Part shown: positions 1 through 8,664 of the stretch, one piece after another
How the letters are laid out: every line of letters starts with the position of its first letter
How positions within the stretch are numbered: the first letter of the stretch is position 1
NCBI RefSeq assembly: GCF_004348445.1
Contig: NZ_SMKV01000006.1
Span: forward strand, 62,001 to 126,000
Origin: Saccharopolyspora aridisoli
GTDB taxonomy: Bacteria > Actinomycetota > Actinomycetes > Mycobacteriales > Pseudonocardiaceae
Length of the DNA: 64,000 nt
Direction: 5' to 3'
Translations under genes and position numbers: made by a program
The notes under the pieces: generated by a model
Seen by the model: the letters and a program-made list of their open reading frames with translations, nothing else
Databases searched by the model: none
What the model was told of the DNA's origin: nothing

Positions 1-54
1 GTAGAACAGGACGATCTGCACCGGGTTCACGCCTTCAACTGTGCCACCACTCAT
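1..54 (-). CDS. YggT family membrane protein, N-terminal fragment
   Basis: Only the first 18 codons are in the window (reading MSGGTVEGVNPVQIVLFY), cut by the left edge. The ATG overlaps the TGA of sepF (ATGA), so the two are translationally coupled. In actinobacterial dcw clusters the gene after sepF is normally a YggT-family integral membrane protein. The identity rests on this position and the hydrophobic beginning, not on a full domain. Confidence 0.6.
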   Translation of the reverse strand, partial: MSGGTVEGVNPVQIVLFY

Positions 55-707
55 CCGTAGTTGAAAAAGGCCCCCTCTGCTAGACGTCGCTTGTCCTCTG
101 CCGCGACGTCGACGTTCGGCGGTGAGAGCAAGAACACCCGGTTGGTGACCTTCTCGATCGAACCCCGCATCGCGAACGCCAGACCTGCGGCGAAGTCGAC
201 CAGGCGCTTCGCGTCGGCCTCCTCCATCTCGGTCAAGTTCATGATCACCGGCGTGCCGTCCCGGTACTGCTCGCCGACGGTCCGCGCTTCGCTGTAGCTG
301 CGCGGATGCAGAGTTGTGATCTTGCTCAAGTTGAATTGAGCACCTGTGTCGGTCACCGCCCGCAGACGCGAAACGCTGTCACCGCGCGACTGACTGTTGG
401 GCAAAGTGCTGCGCGACGGCGTCTCGGACGCCCACTGCCGCCGCGGTCGCGGCGGCTCCCGGAACTCCTCGGCGTAGGACTCGGTCTCCGCGTCGGCTTG
501 GAAGCCACCGCGGGTGCCCGCCGACCTGCGCCGGGGAGATCCCCGGTCTTCGTCGTACGCGGCCCGGTCGCTGTAGGTCGGACAGGAGTCGTACGCAAGA
601 CGATCATCGTCGTACCGCTCGCGGTAGGCGATCTCGTCCTCGTACTCGTCCACCTCGTCGGCCGGGACCATGCCGAAGTAGGCCTTCAACTTGTGCAGAG
701 CGCTCAT
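51..707 (-). CDS. sepF: Cell division protein SepF
   Basis: SepF tethers FtsZ to the membrane in Gram-positive bacteria. The 218-residue protein starts MSALHKLKAYFGMVP, an amphipathic membrane-targeting helix. An acidic and arginine-rich variable linker follows, then the conserved C-terminal SepF domain (about residues 125-210, with HPRSYSEA, VIMNLTEM and the AFAMRGSIEKV dimerisation region). The ATG at 707 is chosen over an in-frame start 39 bases upstream because AGGAAGGG precedes it and SepF proteins begin with this helix. It lies downstream of ftsZ, pgeF and yggS, as in other Actinobacteria. Confidence 0.97.
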   Translation of the reverse strand: MSALHKLKAYFGMVPADEVDEYEDEIAYRERYDDDRLAYDSCPTYSDRAAYDEDRGSPRRRSAGTRGGFQADAETESYAEEFREPPRPRRQWASETPSRSTLPNSQSRGDSVSRLRAVTDTGAQFNLSKITTLHPRSYSEARTVGEQYRDGTPVIMNLTEMEEADAKRLVDFAAGLAFAMRGSIEKVTNRVFLLSPPNVDVAAEDKRRLAEGAFFNYG

Positions 708-778
708 CGGCATGCCCTTCCTCTGCGGCTCCCTGACACCGAGCACGAGGTGGCCGGCCTTCGACCCCCTTTTGACGG

Positions 779-1513
779 CTACGGCGAGGTTAGCCGCCGC
801 CCGCCGAGCAGCGCGGTTCCGACACGCACCCTGGTCGAGCCGTGGGCAACGGCACTTTCCAGGTCACCGGACATCCCCGCCGACACATCCACAGCTTCGG
901 GGTGATCGACGCGCAAGCGCTCGAAGATCGACGATAGTGTGTCAAAAGACACAGCTGCGTCGCCGCCGAGCGGAGCCACTGCCATCACTCCGCGCAACCG
1001 AAGTCCGCTCGTTCGCGTGATCATGTCGGCGAGTCGGTGAACGTCCTCCGGCGAGCAGCCGCCCCTTCCGGTGGTTCCGTCCAGGCTGACCTGCACCAAC
1101 ACGTCCAAAGGGCGCTCCCGCTCGCCCGTTTCGAGGGCGTTCGTGGTTGCGCGGGAAAGCGCTTCGGCGAGCCGTTCGCTGTCGACCGACTCGACCACGT
1201 CCGCCCAGCGGGCCACCGCGCGAGCCTTGTTCCGCTGCAACTGGCCGACCATGTGCCAGCGCCGCGCGGCCTGCGGCCGCAGCTCGGCGAACTCCGCCAC
1301 CTTGCCGCGCGCCTCCTGCTCGCGGTTCTCGGCGAAGGACGACAGCCCGAGATCGGAGAGAAGAGCCACATCGGATGCGGGGAAGGTCTTGGTCACAGCG
1401 AGCAGTTCGACCTCCTCCGGAGACCGGCCGGCGGCGTGGCACGCCTTCGCCAAGCGCTCCCGGACCGCCGCCAGCGACTCGGACAGCTCCGCGCGACGTT
1501 CTTCGGGCGTCAC
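779..1513 (-). CDS. YggS/PLPBP family pyridoxal 5'-phosphate homeostasis protein
   Basis: A 244-residue single-domain TIM-barrel PLP-binding protein of the YggS/PROSC family, which buffers PLP and affects amino-acid homeostasis without a known enzymatic reaction. The PLP lysine is K42 in LLAVTKTFP. The C-terminal phosphate-binding stretch SAGMSGDLESAVAHGSTRVRVG is intact. The GTG start overlaps the pgeF stop (GTGA), implying coupled translation. It sits between pgeF and sepF, the usual dcw position. Confidence 0.95.
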   Translation of the reverse strand: MTPEERRAELSESLAAVRERLAKACHAAGRSPEEVELLAVTKTFPASDVALLSDLGLSSFAENREQEARGKVAEFAELRPQAARRWHMVGQLQRNKARAVARWADVVESVDSERLAEALSRATTNALETGERERPLDVLVQVSLDGTTGRGGCSPEDVHRLADMITRTSGLRLRGVMAVAPLGGDAAVSFDTLSSIFERLRVDHPEAVDVSAGMSGDLESAVAHGSTRVRVGTALLGGRRLTSP

Positions 1514-2223
1514 GACTGCTCGTCCATCCAGATCACCGAGGCGAAGCGCCCGGTCTTGCCGTTGTCGCGCCGGTGGCTGAAAAGCTCCCGGGTTTCCATG
1601 GTGCAGCGCGGGTCGACGCCGATCTTGGCGATGCCGACCTGCGCGAGCTGCTCGAACAACCCGGCCCGCAGGTCGAGCCCGGTGGTGCCCTTGCGGGTCT
1701 TGCAGGCACTGCCCGGCAGGTGCTCCTCCACGTCGGCCTGCATCTCCGGCGGCACCTCGTAGCAGGCACCGCAGGCTGCGGGCCCGATCAGCGCTTCCAC
1801 CCTGTCGAGCTGCGCACCGGCCTCGCGCATCGATTTCAGCGCCGCAGGCAGGACTCCCACGCGCGCGCCCACGCGTCCGGCGTGTACCGCGGAGATCACC
1901 CCGGCCTCCGGGTCGCCCAGCAGCACCGGAACGCAGTCGGCGGTCAGGGCGACCAGCGCGAGCCCCGGTTGAGCCGTCACCAGCGCATCGGAGGCCTCCA
2001 CCGCCGCCGGCTGCGGGCCGTCGACGATGGTCGCGGTGCGGCCGTGGATCTGCTCCATCCACACCAGGTGGTCCTCGGCCAGGCCGATGCCCTCCGCCAG
2101 CTTGCGCGTGTTGGCCGCGAGCGCCTCCGGCGCGTCTCCGACCCTGCCGCCGAGGTTGAAGGAATCGAACGGCGCCTTGGAGCTACCGCCCTCCCGCGTG
2201 GTGGTCACGCGCCGAATCCGCAC
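1510..2223 (-). CDS. pgeF: Peptidoglycan editing factor PgeF (multicopper polyphenol oxidase/laccase-domain, YfiH family)
   Basis: PgeF-type proteins correct misincorporated amino acids in peptidoglycan precursors. The family was earlier called YfiH/laccase-domain. Zn/Cu ligand motifs are visible: LTADCVPVLL (Cys) and AVHAGRVG (His). The GTG at 2223 (VRIRRVTTTREGG) is chosen because AGGAGG lies 8 bases upstream. An earlier in-frame GTG at 2256 falls inside the ftsZ terminator hairpin, and its T-tract would be read as codons. The predicted protein has 237 residues. It is followed by yggS with a 4-base overlap. Confidence 0.94.
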   Translation of the reverse strand: MRIRRVTTTREGGSSKAPFDSFNLGGRVGDAPEALAANTRKLAEGIGLAEDHLVWMEQIHGRTATIVDGPQPAAVEASDALVTAQPGLALVALTADCVPVLLGDPEAGVISAVHAGRVGARVGVLPAALKSMREAGAQLDRVEALIGPAACGACYEVPPEMQADVEEHLPGSACKTRKGTTGLDLRAGLFEQLAQVGIAKIGVDPRCTMETRELFSHRRDNGKTGRFASVIWMDEQS

Positions 2224-2250
2224 TTGCCCAGCCTCCTGATGAAGAAAAAT

Positions 2251-2281
2251 CGACACCGGGAACCCGCGGTCCCCGGTGTCG
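2251..2281 (-). terminator. Rho-independent terminator downstream of ftsZ
   Basis: On the minus strand a perfect 10-bp stem, CGACACCGGG / CCCGGTGTCG, with an 11-base loop is followed at once by ATTTTTC. It begins 15 bases after the ftsZ stop and ends 27 bases before the pgeF start. It should end or attenuate ftsZ transcription before pgeF-yggS-sepF. Confidence 0.85.
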
Positions 2282-2296
2282 ATTCTCGCTCATGCG

Positions 2297-3733
2297 TCAG
2301 CGCCGCATGAACGGCGGAATGTCGACGTCGTCGTCGGTGTCGTCGCCCACCGGCACGGCCCGGTTCGGCAGACCACCGGGGCGCGAGTGGCCGGTGGAGT
2401 GCGTCGGGTAGCCGCCGCTGGGGCGGCCGGGCACCGACGCGCCCTGCTGCCCGGTGGTCGAACCGTCGCCGCCGTAGGGCCGCGGCTGCGGGCTCTGCGG
2501 CTGGCTCGGGGGCGGTCCCTGCTGCTGAAAACCGGTCTGCTGCGGCGTGGTCGGCTGCTGCGGAGCCGGGGGCTGCTGCTCGGTCTGCGGAGCCTCCGGT
2601 GCCGGGGCGGGCGCCGACTGCTGGACCGGAGCCGGCTGCGCGGGCACCGGAGCGCTCGGCTGCGCCGGGGCCTGCTGGGTCTCGGTGCTCGCCGGGACGG
2701 CGGGCTTCTCGGCCTTCGGCGCGGAGGCCTCGGCCTCGTCGCTGCGCCCGCCGACGCGCGTCGGCTCGAGCTTCTTGTGCGTCGGCGTGCCGGAGTCGAA
2801 CCCGGCGGCGATCACCGTGACCCGGACCTCGTCGCCGAGCGAGTCGTCGATGACCGTGCCGAAGATGATGTTGGCCTCGGGGTGCGCGGACTCCTGCACC
2901 AGCGACGCGGACTCGTTGATCTCGAACAGGCCGAGGTCCGAACCGCCCGCTATGGCCAGCAGCACGCCGTGGGCGCCTTCCATCGACGCCTCCAGCAGCG
3001 GCGAGTTGATCGCCTTCTGCGCGGCTTCGACGGCTCTGCCATCACCCCTCGCCGAGCCGATGCCCATCAAGGCGCTGCCCGCTCCGGACATGACGCTCTT
3101 GACGTCGGCGAAGTCGAGGTTGATCAGACCAGGCGTGGTGATCAGGTCGGTGATGCCCTGGACACCGGAGAGCAGGACCTCGTCCGCCGAGCGGAAGGCG
3201 TCCATCAGGCTCACGCCGATGTCGCCGAGCTGCAGCAGGCGGTCGTTCGGGATGACGATCAGGGTGTCGCAGCAGTCGCGCAGCTCCTTGATGCCCTGTT
3301 CGGCCTGGGACGCGCGGCGCTTGCCCTCGAAGGAGAACGGCCGGGTGACCACGCCGATGGTCAGCGCACCGAGCTTGCGCGCGATGTTGGCGACCACCGG
3401 GGCGCCACCGGTTCCGGTGCCACCACCTTCACCGGCGGTCACGAACACCATGTCGGCGCCCTTGAGGACCTCTTCTATCTCCTCGGCATGATCCTCGGCG
3501 GCCTTGTGCCCGACCTCCGGTGCCGCACCGGCACCGAGACCGCGAGTGAGCTCGCGCCCGATGTCGAGCTTGACGTCGGCATCGGACATCAGCAGGGCCT
3601 GCGCGTCGGTGTTCACCGCGATGAACTCAACACCTTTGAGCCCGACCTCGATCATGCGGTTCACGGCGTTGACGCCGCCGCCACCGATGCCGACGACCTT
3701 GATCACCGCGAGATAGTTGTGCGGGGGCGTCAT
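2297..3733 (-). CDS. ftsZ: Cell division protein FtsZ
   Basis: The tubulin-like GTPase that forms the Z-ring. The GTP-binding loop [10 protein letters not shown], the T7 loop region with NLDFADVK, and the C-terminal peptide [11 protein letters not shown] (binding site for SepF and others) are intact. The ATG at 3733 ([20 protein letters not shown]) has AGGAAGG eight bases upstream. The open frame continues further upstream but without FtsZ-like sequence. At 478 residues it is long for actinobacteria; the excess is a Pro/Gln/Ala-rich linker (about residues 320-465). It is separated from ftsQ by about 5 kb of accessory genes, so it must be expressed mainly from its own upstream promoter. Confidence 0.98.
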   Translation of the reverse strand: MTPPHNYLAVIKVVGIGGGGVNAVNRMIEVGLKGVEFIAVNTDAQALLMSDADVKLDIGRELTRGLGAGAAPEVGHKAAEDHAEEIEEVLKGADMVFVTAGEGGGTGTGGAPVVANIARKLGALTIGVVTRPFSFEGKRRASQAEQGIKELRDCCDTLIVIPNDRLLQLGDIGVSLMDAFRSADEVLLSGVQGITDLITTPGLINLDFADVKSVMSGAGSALMGIGSARGDGRAVEAAQKAINSPLLEASMEGAHGVLLAIAGGSDLGLFEINESASLVQESAHPEANIIFGTVIDDSLGDEVRVTVIAAGFDSGTPTHKKLEPTRVGGRSDEAEASAPKAEKPAVPASTETQQAPAQPSAPVPAQPAPVQQSAPAPAPEAPQTEQQPPAPQQPTTPQQTGFQQQGPPPSQPQSPQPRPYGGDGSTTGQQGASVPGRPSGGYPTHSTGHSRPGGLPNRAVPVGDDTDDDVDIPPFMRR

Positions 3734-4220
3734 CGGATCCGCCTTCCTGATCGTGGCTGGTGTGCTCTCTGCATCGACCGCCGGGACGGCCGCTGAGCCG
3801 GTGCCGCCGATGCGGCTCCCCCTGGTCGTCGGCGCGGGGGCGACGTACTTCCGACCCCGTGCCCGGTCCGGACCGTAGGCGCGATCGCACCCCTGCGTCC
3901 AGCAGCCACGCCGGTTTCGGTAGCAGGAGTCCGGTGCTGTGCACCTCGTCGCTTCCGCCCGACGTCGTCCGTGTTGCTCAGCGGGTCCGCCCGTTGCCGC
4001 AGCGAGCCCGTTTCTCGTTCCTCCCCTTGCGATGACCACGTCCGCGAACGTGATCACCACAACGAACACCGTACCTCGCCGCCCGCTCACTCGGTTGAGG
4101 CAGTCGAGAATCCCCAACGGCTTCTTCGCAGCGGACAGCGCCGGGGAATCCGGACTGCAGGTGTCTGGTTCGGGTGCGACCGTCTCCGCTCGCAGGGGTC
4201 GGAACGTCAGGAAGGAAGCC
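3734..4220. other. Divergent intergenic region between ftsZ and the SDR gene
   Basis: 487 bases with no gene of its own. It must hold the main promoter(s) of ftsZ (leftward), because ftsZ is detached from ftsQ, and that of the SDR gene (rightward). On the minus strand TACGGT at 4073-4068 is a possible -10 for ftsZ, but no convincing -35 precedes it. AGGAAGG and AGGAAGGA ribosome-binding sites lie at the two ends. Confidence 0.5.
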
Positions 4221-5138
4221 ATGGCAGCGGATTGGCGAGACAGGGTCGTGCTGGTCGCCGGGGCGACGCGGGGTGCGGGACGTGGGATCGCGGTGGAGCT
4301 CGGCGCGACGGGTGCGACGGTGTACTGCACCGGGCGCACGACCCGGACCCAGCGCTCGGACTACGACCGCCCGGAGACCATTGAGGACACCGCCGAGATG
4401 GTCACGCGCGCCGGCGGTGCGGGCATCGCGGTCCGGGTCGACCACACCGTCCCGGACGAGGTCCGGGACCTGGTGCGCCGGGTGGAGTCCGAGCAGGGGC
4501 GGCTGGACGTCCTGGTCAACGACCTCGGCGGCGAGCACCTGATGGACTGGAACAAGCCGATCTGGGAGCAGGACCTGACCAAGGGGCTGCAGCGGCTGCG
4601 CACCGGCATCGAAGCTCACATGATCACCAGCCACTTCGCGCTGGCCCTGCTGAGCAGGCGCTCGGGCGGATTGGTCGTGGAGCTCACCGACGGCACCGCC
4701 GAGGTGAACGAGCGGTTCTACCGCAGCGAGTGCGGCGCGTTCTTCGACGTCGCCAAGACGGCGTTGCACCGGCTGGCCCGCGCGCAGGGCGAGGAGCTGG
4801 CACCGCTGGGCGGCACCGCGGTGTCGCTGACGCCCGGCTGGTTGCGCTCGGAGATGATGCTGGAGCACTTCGGGGTCACCGAGGAGAACTGGCGCGAGTC
4901 CACCGTCGCCCCACCGGGTTTCGCGATCTCCGAATCCCCCGCCTACGTGGGCCGCGCGGTGGTGGCGCTGGCGGGCGACCCGGACGTGGCGCGCTGGAAC
5001 ACCCAGTCGCTGTCCAGCGGTTTCCTGGCCAAGGAGTACGGCTTCACCGACACCGACGGCTCGCAGCCGGACGCCTGGCGGTTCCTGCAGGAGGTCGAGT
5101 GGGGTGGTGGAGGGGGCGACGCGGCCGACTACCGGTAG
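4221..5138 (+). CDS. SDR family NAD(P)-dependent oxidoreductase
   Basis: A 305-residue short-chain dehydrogenase with a Rossmann fold. The cofactor motif is GATRGAGRG (residues about 13-21), with VNDLGG in place of the usual NNAG. The usual YxxxK is absent where expected: [16 protein letters not shown] has Phe-Phe at the tyrosine position but keeps the Lys. This places it with a divergent SDR group, and the substrate is unknown. The ATG is preceded by AGGAAGGA. It is convergent with the WYL regulator, and the stop codons overlap within CTACCGGTAG. It belongs to the insertion between ftsQ and ftsZ. Confidence 0.9.
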   Translation: MAADWRDRVVLVAGATRGAGRGIAVELGATGATVYCTGRTTRTQRSDYDRPETIEDTAEMVTRAGGAGIAVRVDHTVPDEVRDLVRRVESEQGRLDVLVNDLGGEHLMDWNKPIWEQDLTKGLQRLRTGIEAHMITSHFALALLSRRSGGLVVELTDGTAEVNERFYRSECGAFFDVAKTALHRLARAQGEELAPLGGTAVSLTPGWLRSEMMLEHFGVTEENWRESTVAPPGFAISESPAYVGRAVVALAGDPDVARWNTQSLSSGFLAKEYGFTDTDGSQPDAWRFLQEVEWGGGGGDAADYR

Positions 5139-6091
5139 AGCGCGGCGAAGCGCTCGGCGGCGCTCGCGAGGTCCTGGCGCAGCGGTTCCGGCGCCAGGAC
5201 CTCGGCTTCCGGTCCGAGCGCGAGGATCTGGGAGAACGCGACCTGCAGCGATTCGGCCCGGAACGTGGTGCGGACCCAGCCGTGCTCGTCGGGTTCTCCA
5301 GCGGCGGCCTCGGCTTCGGCGGCGGCCGGGCCGTCGACGGTGCCGCGCAACCGGCGGAGCCCGGTGGGGCTGAGCCGGACCTCGACGTCGAGGGTGAGCA
5401 GCGAGCGGGAGAACTCCTCGGCGGTGCGGTCCCAGAACGCGGCGAGGTCGAAGGTCTCGTCGCGGACGAACTCCTCCCCCTCGCTGACCTCGCGAAACCG
5501 GTCGACCCGGTAGGTCCGGAACGTCCCGTCGCAGCGCGCGGCCAGGTACCAGACACCGGCTTTGAGGACGAGACCGTGCGGTTCGAGCTCGCGCCGGACG
5601 AGGCGTTCCCCGCGCTGGTAGCCGACGGTGATGCTCAGGTCGCGCCACACCGCGCGGCCGATTTCGGCCAGCAGAGCGGGTGTTTCGGCTTCGCGGAACC
5701 AGCGGGGAGCGTCGAGGTGGAACCGCTGACCGACCCGTTGCGGCGCGTCCTGGAACGGCGGCGCCAGCGCCGCTGCCGCTTTCAAGCGGGCGGCCTCGAC
5801 CGCCTCGCCCAGCCCCATGTCGACCGCGGCCCCGGGCACCCCGGACAGGAACAGCGCCTCGGCCTCCTCGCGGTGCAGGCCGTTGAGCTTCGACCGGTAG
5901 CCGCCGAGCAACCGGTACCCGCCACCGCGCCCGCGCTCGGCGTAGACCGGCACCCCGGCCTCGGCCAGCGCCAGCACGTCGCGCGCCACGGTCCGCTCGG
6001 AGACCTCCAGCTCGCGCGCCAGCTCAGGCCCGTTCATCGACCCCCGGACCTGCAACAAGCACAACAACGACACCAACCGAGCCGCCCGCAC
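5129..6091 (-). CDS. WYL domain-containing transcriptional regulator (YafY family)
   Basis: A 320-residue protein with an N-terminal winged HTH (LARELEVSERTVARDVLAL, about residues 22-40) and a WYL domain in the middle/C-terminal part (WYLAARCDGTFRTYRVDRF). Such proteins sense a ligand and regulate neighbouring genes. The GTG at 6091 keeps the first HTH helix complete. TACGGT sits 6 bases upstream, which suggests a leaderless transcript. It overlaps the convergent SDR gene by 10 bases. The SDR and NOS genes are the obvious candidate targets (inference). Confidence 0.92.
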   Translation of the reverse strand: MRAARLVSLLCLLQVRGSMNGPELARELEVSERTVARDVLALAEAGVPVYAERGRGGGYRLLGGYRSKLNGLHREEAEALFLSGVPGAAVDMGLGEAVEAARLKAAAALAPPFQDAPQRVGQRFHLDAPRWFREAETPALLAEIGRAVWRDLSITVGYQRGERLVRRELEPHGLVLKAGVWYLAARCDGTFRTYRVDRFREVSEGEEFVRDETFDLAAFWDRTAEEFSRSLLTLDVEVRLSPTGLRRLRGTVDGPAAAEAEAAAGEPDEHGWVRTTFRAESLQVAFSQILALGPEAEVLAPEPLRQDLASAAERFAALYR

Positions 6092-6097
6092 CCCCCA

Positions 6098-6103
6098 ACC
6101 GTA
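6098..6103 (-). promoter_or_regulatory. Candidate -10 element of a leaderless WYL-regulator mRNA
   Basis: TACGGT lies six bases before the GTG start at 6091. With transcription starting about 7 bases after the -10, the mRNA would begin at the start codon. No good -35 is visible. Confidence 0.4.
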
Positions 6104-6462
6104 CGACCAACCACCGACAAAACCGCTCGCAACGTACTTCGCGCACGAGCTTGATCGCACGAAGCAGCGCTCCACGGGAGTGGACCATGCCGGTCTTGAC
6201 GATCTGCGGGCCGGACGACGAGACGATCGAGCATCTCGGCAATGGAGCCGCTCGATACGGCCACACGATGGAAGCCGAAGCCGTGGAGTTCATTGGAGCC
6301 CCTTGACATCGCCAACACCCGCGAAGAGCCTCCGAAGCAGCGGGCACGCACTCTTCGCCGACCTCGACCTCCCCAGACTGCCTCGCCTCTCTCGCACCTC
6401 AGCGCAAGCCAGTAGCTCAGAGGAATCGAACGAGCCAGCGTGGCACGAAGTGAAATTCTCGT
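6104..6462. other. Non-coding or degenerate region between WYL regulator and TnpB remnant
   Basis: About 360 bases with short open frames but no recognisable protein family on either strand. Its base composition is less GC-biased than its neighbours, and it lies beside a dead transposable element, so it may be decayed insertion sequence. I see no RNA gene in it. Confidence 0.4.
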
Positions 6463-6498
6463 ATTGACCTCCTCACCAGCCTAAACGCCGGTGATTCC
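6463..6498 (-). mobile_element. Right-end (omegaRNA 3'-like) hairpin of an IS200/IS605-family element
   Basis: Read on the minus strand this is an imperfect hairpin (CACCGGC / GCTGGTG arms around a GTTTAG-type loop) followed by GAGGAGGTCAAT, just after the tnpB remnant. IS605/IS1341-type elements typically end with a GGAATC-hairpin-GAGG-TCAA arrangement, which is also the 3' end of the TnpB guide-RNA scaffold. This copy is degenerate. Confidence 0.5.
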
Positions 6499-6538
6499 TA
6501 CCGCTGATGACGACGCACGGGCGCGCCGTCATCTCGCT

Positions 6539-7194
6539 TCAGTGGGTTCCTGCTTCACCTCGCTTCGCCGCCCTTGCGGGTGGTCTTACCTGCGTTCCAC
6601 AGGCTGTCACCGCCAGTCCACCGGCGTTAGCGACGTTCACCGCCGCGTTGATATCCCTATCCAGCCACACCCCGCAGACCTTGCACGGCCACATGCGCAC
6701 ATGCAGTGGCTTGCGGCCGTCCTCGGTCTCGCAGTTCGAGCAGGTCTGCGAGGTGGGTTCGAACCGACTGATTCGAACGAAGTGTCGCCCGTTGCGCAGC
6801 CTTGTACTCCAACATGGCCGTGAACGACGCCCAACCAGCGTCGAGAACAGACTTCGCCAGACTCGTACGCGCCAGCCCCGACACCGACGAGTTCTCCACC
6901 GCGATCGCTTGGTTCTCGCGGATCAACCGAGTGGAGAGTTGATGGTGGAAGTCCCGGCGTGCGTCGGCAACTCGAGCACGCGCGCGTGCCAATTTGACCC
7001 TGGCCTTCTCCCGATTCGCCGATCCCTCCTTCTTACGCGCGAGGGCCCGCTGCAACCGCTTGAGCTTCGCTTCTGCCTTGTGCAGAAATCTCGGAGCATC
7101 GATCTTGGTGCCGTCGAGCGCACCCGAACGCCCGAGCCAGCGCCGCCTGCTGACCAGGAGTCGAGTTCAAGCGGAACTGGTACCGGAGCTTCAC
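6539..7194 (-). pseudogene. Degenerate TnpB (IS200/IS605 OrfB) with internal deletion and frameshift
   Basis: The start (GTG at 7194) reads VKLRYQFRLNSTPGQQ and ALARAFGCARR, a typical TnpB N-terminus. Near 7110 the frame changes and jumps to KIDAPRFLHKAEAKLKRLQ, skipping roughly 140-180 internal codons. RuvC-like sequence follows (RLIRENQAIAVEN, GLARTSLAKSVLDAGW). A second frameshift near 6810 leads to FEPTSQTCSNC, WPCKVCG and DRDINAAVNV, the zinc finger and last RuvC Asp, ending near 6539. At 656 bases against about 1.2 kb for intact tnpB it cannot encode a functional nuclease. Confidence 0.85.
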
Positions 7195-7422
7195 GCATTT
7201 GTCGTATCGATGTCTCGTTGCAGGAGAACCACTTTCGCTACAAACGGCACGAACGGTCTTCCACTGCTGCGAAATTGGGATATCCACAACGCTCAGTCAG
7301 CAAGACGGGCCCGAAGTCCCTGCGATCACCGTTTCCGCGTCACCACTCGGGCCACAACTACGCAGACCGATGACGAGCAATGGGCGGAAGGACTCCTCAT
7401 GCCTACGCTGGAGCCCGAAGGG
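7195..7422. other. Spacer between NOS gene and TnpB remnant
   Basis: 228 bases that should contain the 5' end of the dead TnpB element. No complete left-end hairpin or target duplication could be defined by eye, and no gene is seen. Confidence 0.35.
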
Positions 7423-8664
7423 TCAGGCGAAGTGGGGTGGGCCTCCGGTGAGGGCGCGCTGGGTGGCCTCGTCGTCGGCGTAGTAGTTCGGGCCCGAGGC
7501 TTCGGTGTCGTAGTAGCGGTGGAAGACCGGGGTTTGGGCGCCCGACATCGGCGGGACGATCCAGGACCAGTCGACCGGGCACTTGCGCCCCGCCGACTCC
7601 TCCTTCGCCAGGTGGGTGAGGAAGCGGTGCGATTCGGTGTGGTGATCGGTGATCGTCACACCCGCCTGGTGGTAGGAGTGCAGGACAGCGCGGTTGAGCT
7701 CGACCAGCGCGCGGTCCCGCCACAGGGTGTCCTCGCGCGAGGTGTCCAGGCCCAGGCGCTCGGCGACGACCGGGACGAGGTTGTAGCGGTCGGTGTCGGC
7801 GAAGTTGCGGGCACCGATCTCGGTGCCCATGTACCAGCCGTTGAACGGCGCGGCCGGGTACGAGACGCCTCCGATGCTCAGCCGCATGTTGCTGATGACC
7901 GGAACCGCGTGCCAACGCAGCCCGAGCTCGGCGAACCACGGCAGCTCGGGATGGGTCATCGGGACCTCGTGCACCACGTCAGGGGGCAGCGCGAACATGT
8001 GCGCCCCCTCCTCGCGGGTCTCCACCACCAGCGGCAGCGGATCGAAACCCGTGCGGCGGACCGGGGCTCGCCAGCCGAAACCGGTGACGGTTTCGGTGAA
8101 CCGGGCGTAGCGAGGGTCGCCGAGCACCTCGCCGTCCTGGTCGCGGTAACCGGCGTAGCGGATGAGCTGCTCGTTCCAGATCCGCGGCGCGGGCCGCTGC
8201 GGGGTTTCCGGTGGGAAGACGCTGATCACCGGGCGGATCTTGCCGCCGTTGGTGGCCATCCGCAGGTGCTCCACGCAGTGCCCGGCCACACCGGAGACCG
8301 TGTGCACGTCGCGCAGGTCGCGGACCTTCAGGCTGCGCCAGTACAAACGGCCGATGCAGCGGGCGCTGTTGCGCCAGGCGACCTTCGCGCCGTAGGAGAG
8401 CTCGTCGGGGGTGTGCCGGTAGGTGCCGGTCGTCTCGACCTCGTAGCGCATCCGCGCCAGCCGCTGTTGGATCGGGGCCTCGACGCGGTTCTCGGCGTGG
8501 AACAGCCGCAGGAACTCCTCGGCCTCGGCGAGGTCGACCGCCGGCGCCCAGGGCGCGGGTGGCGGTGGGACGGGTCGTAATCGGCGGGTCCGCTCCGCCG
8601 CACCTGATCCCCCGGAGAAGACCGCCTCCGGCGCTTCACCACTCACCCTGAACACGCCGCCCAC
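7423..8664 (-). CDS. nos: Bacterial nitric oxide synthase oxygenase
   Basis: Bacterial NOS oxidises L-arginine to citrulline and NO on a heme/pterin centre. The heme-ligand Cys is in WRNSARCIGR (about residue 104). The arginine-binding Glu is in FNGWYMGTEIGARN, and the conserved VDWSWIVPPMSG is present. At 413 residues it is an oxygenase domain only, with no reductase domain and no flavodoxin neighbour, as usual for bacterial NOS. The GTG at 8664 is the farthest plausible start; a GTG six codons in is an alternative. It lies 50 bases downstream of ftsQ on the same strand, so read-through from the dcw operon is possible. Confidence 0.97.
   Translation of the reverse strand: MGGVFRVSGEAPEAVFSGGSGAAERTRRLRPVPPPPAPWAPAVDLAEAEEFLRLFHAENRVEAPIQQRLARMRYEVETTGTYRHTPDELSYGAKVAWRNSARCIGRLYWRSLKVRDLRDVHTVSGVAGHCVEHLRMATNGGKIRPVISVFPPETPQRPAPRIWNEQLIRYAGYRDQDGEVLGDPRYARFTETVTGFGWRAPVRRTGFDPLPLVVETREEGAHMFALPPDVVHEVPMTHPELPWFAELGLRWHAVPVISNMRLSIGGVSYPAAPFNGWYMGTEIGARNFADTDRYNLVPVVAERLGLDTSREDTLWRDRALVELNRAVLHSYHQAGVTITDHHTESHRFLTHLAKEESAGRKCPVDWSWIVPPMSGAQTPVFHRYYDTEASGPNYYADDEATQRALTGGPPHFA

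Noticed and set aside
2297-4339. A 680-residue FtsZ with an N-terminal extension
   Set aside because: The extra 200 residues have no FtsZ similarity, and AGGAAGG sits 8 bases before the canonical start at 3733.
6104-6462. Short open frames as genes
   Set aside because: No ribosome site, no recognisable family, and position beside a decayed mobile element.
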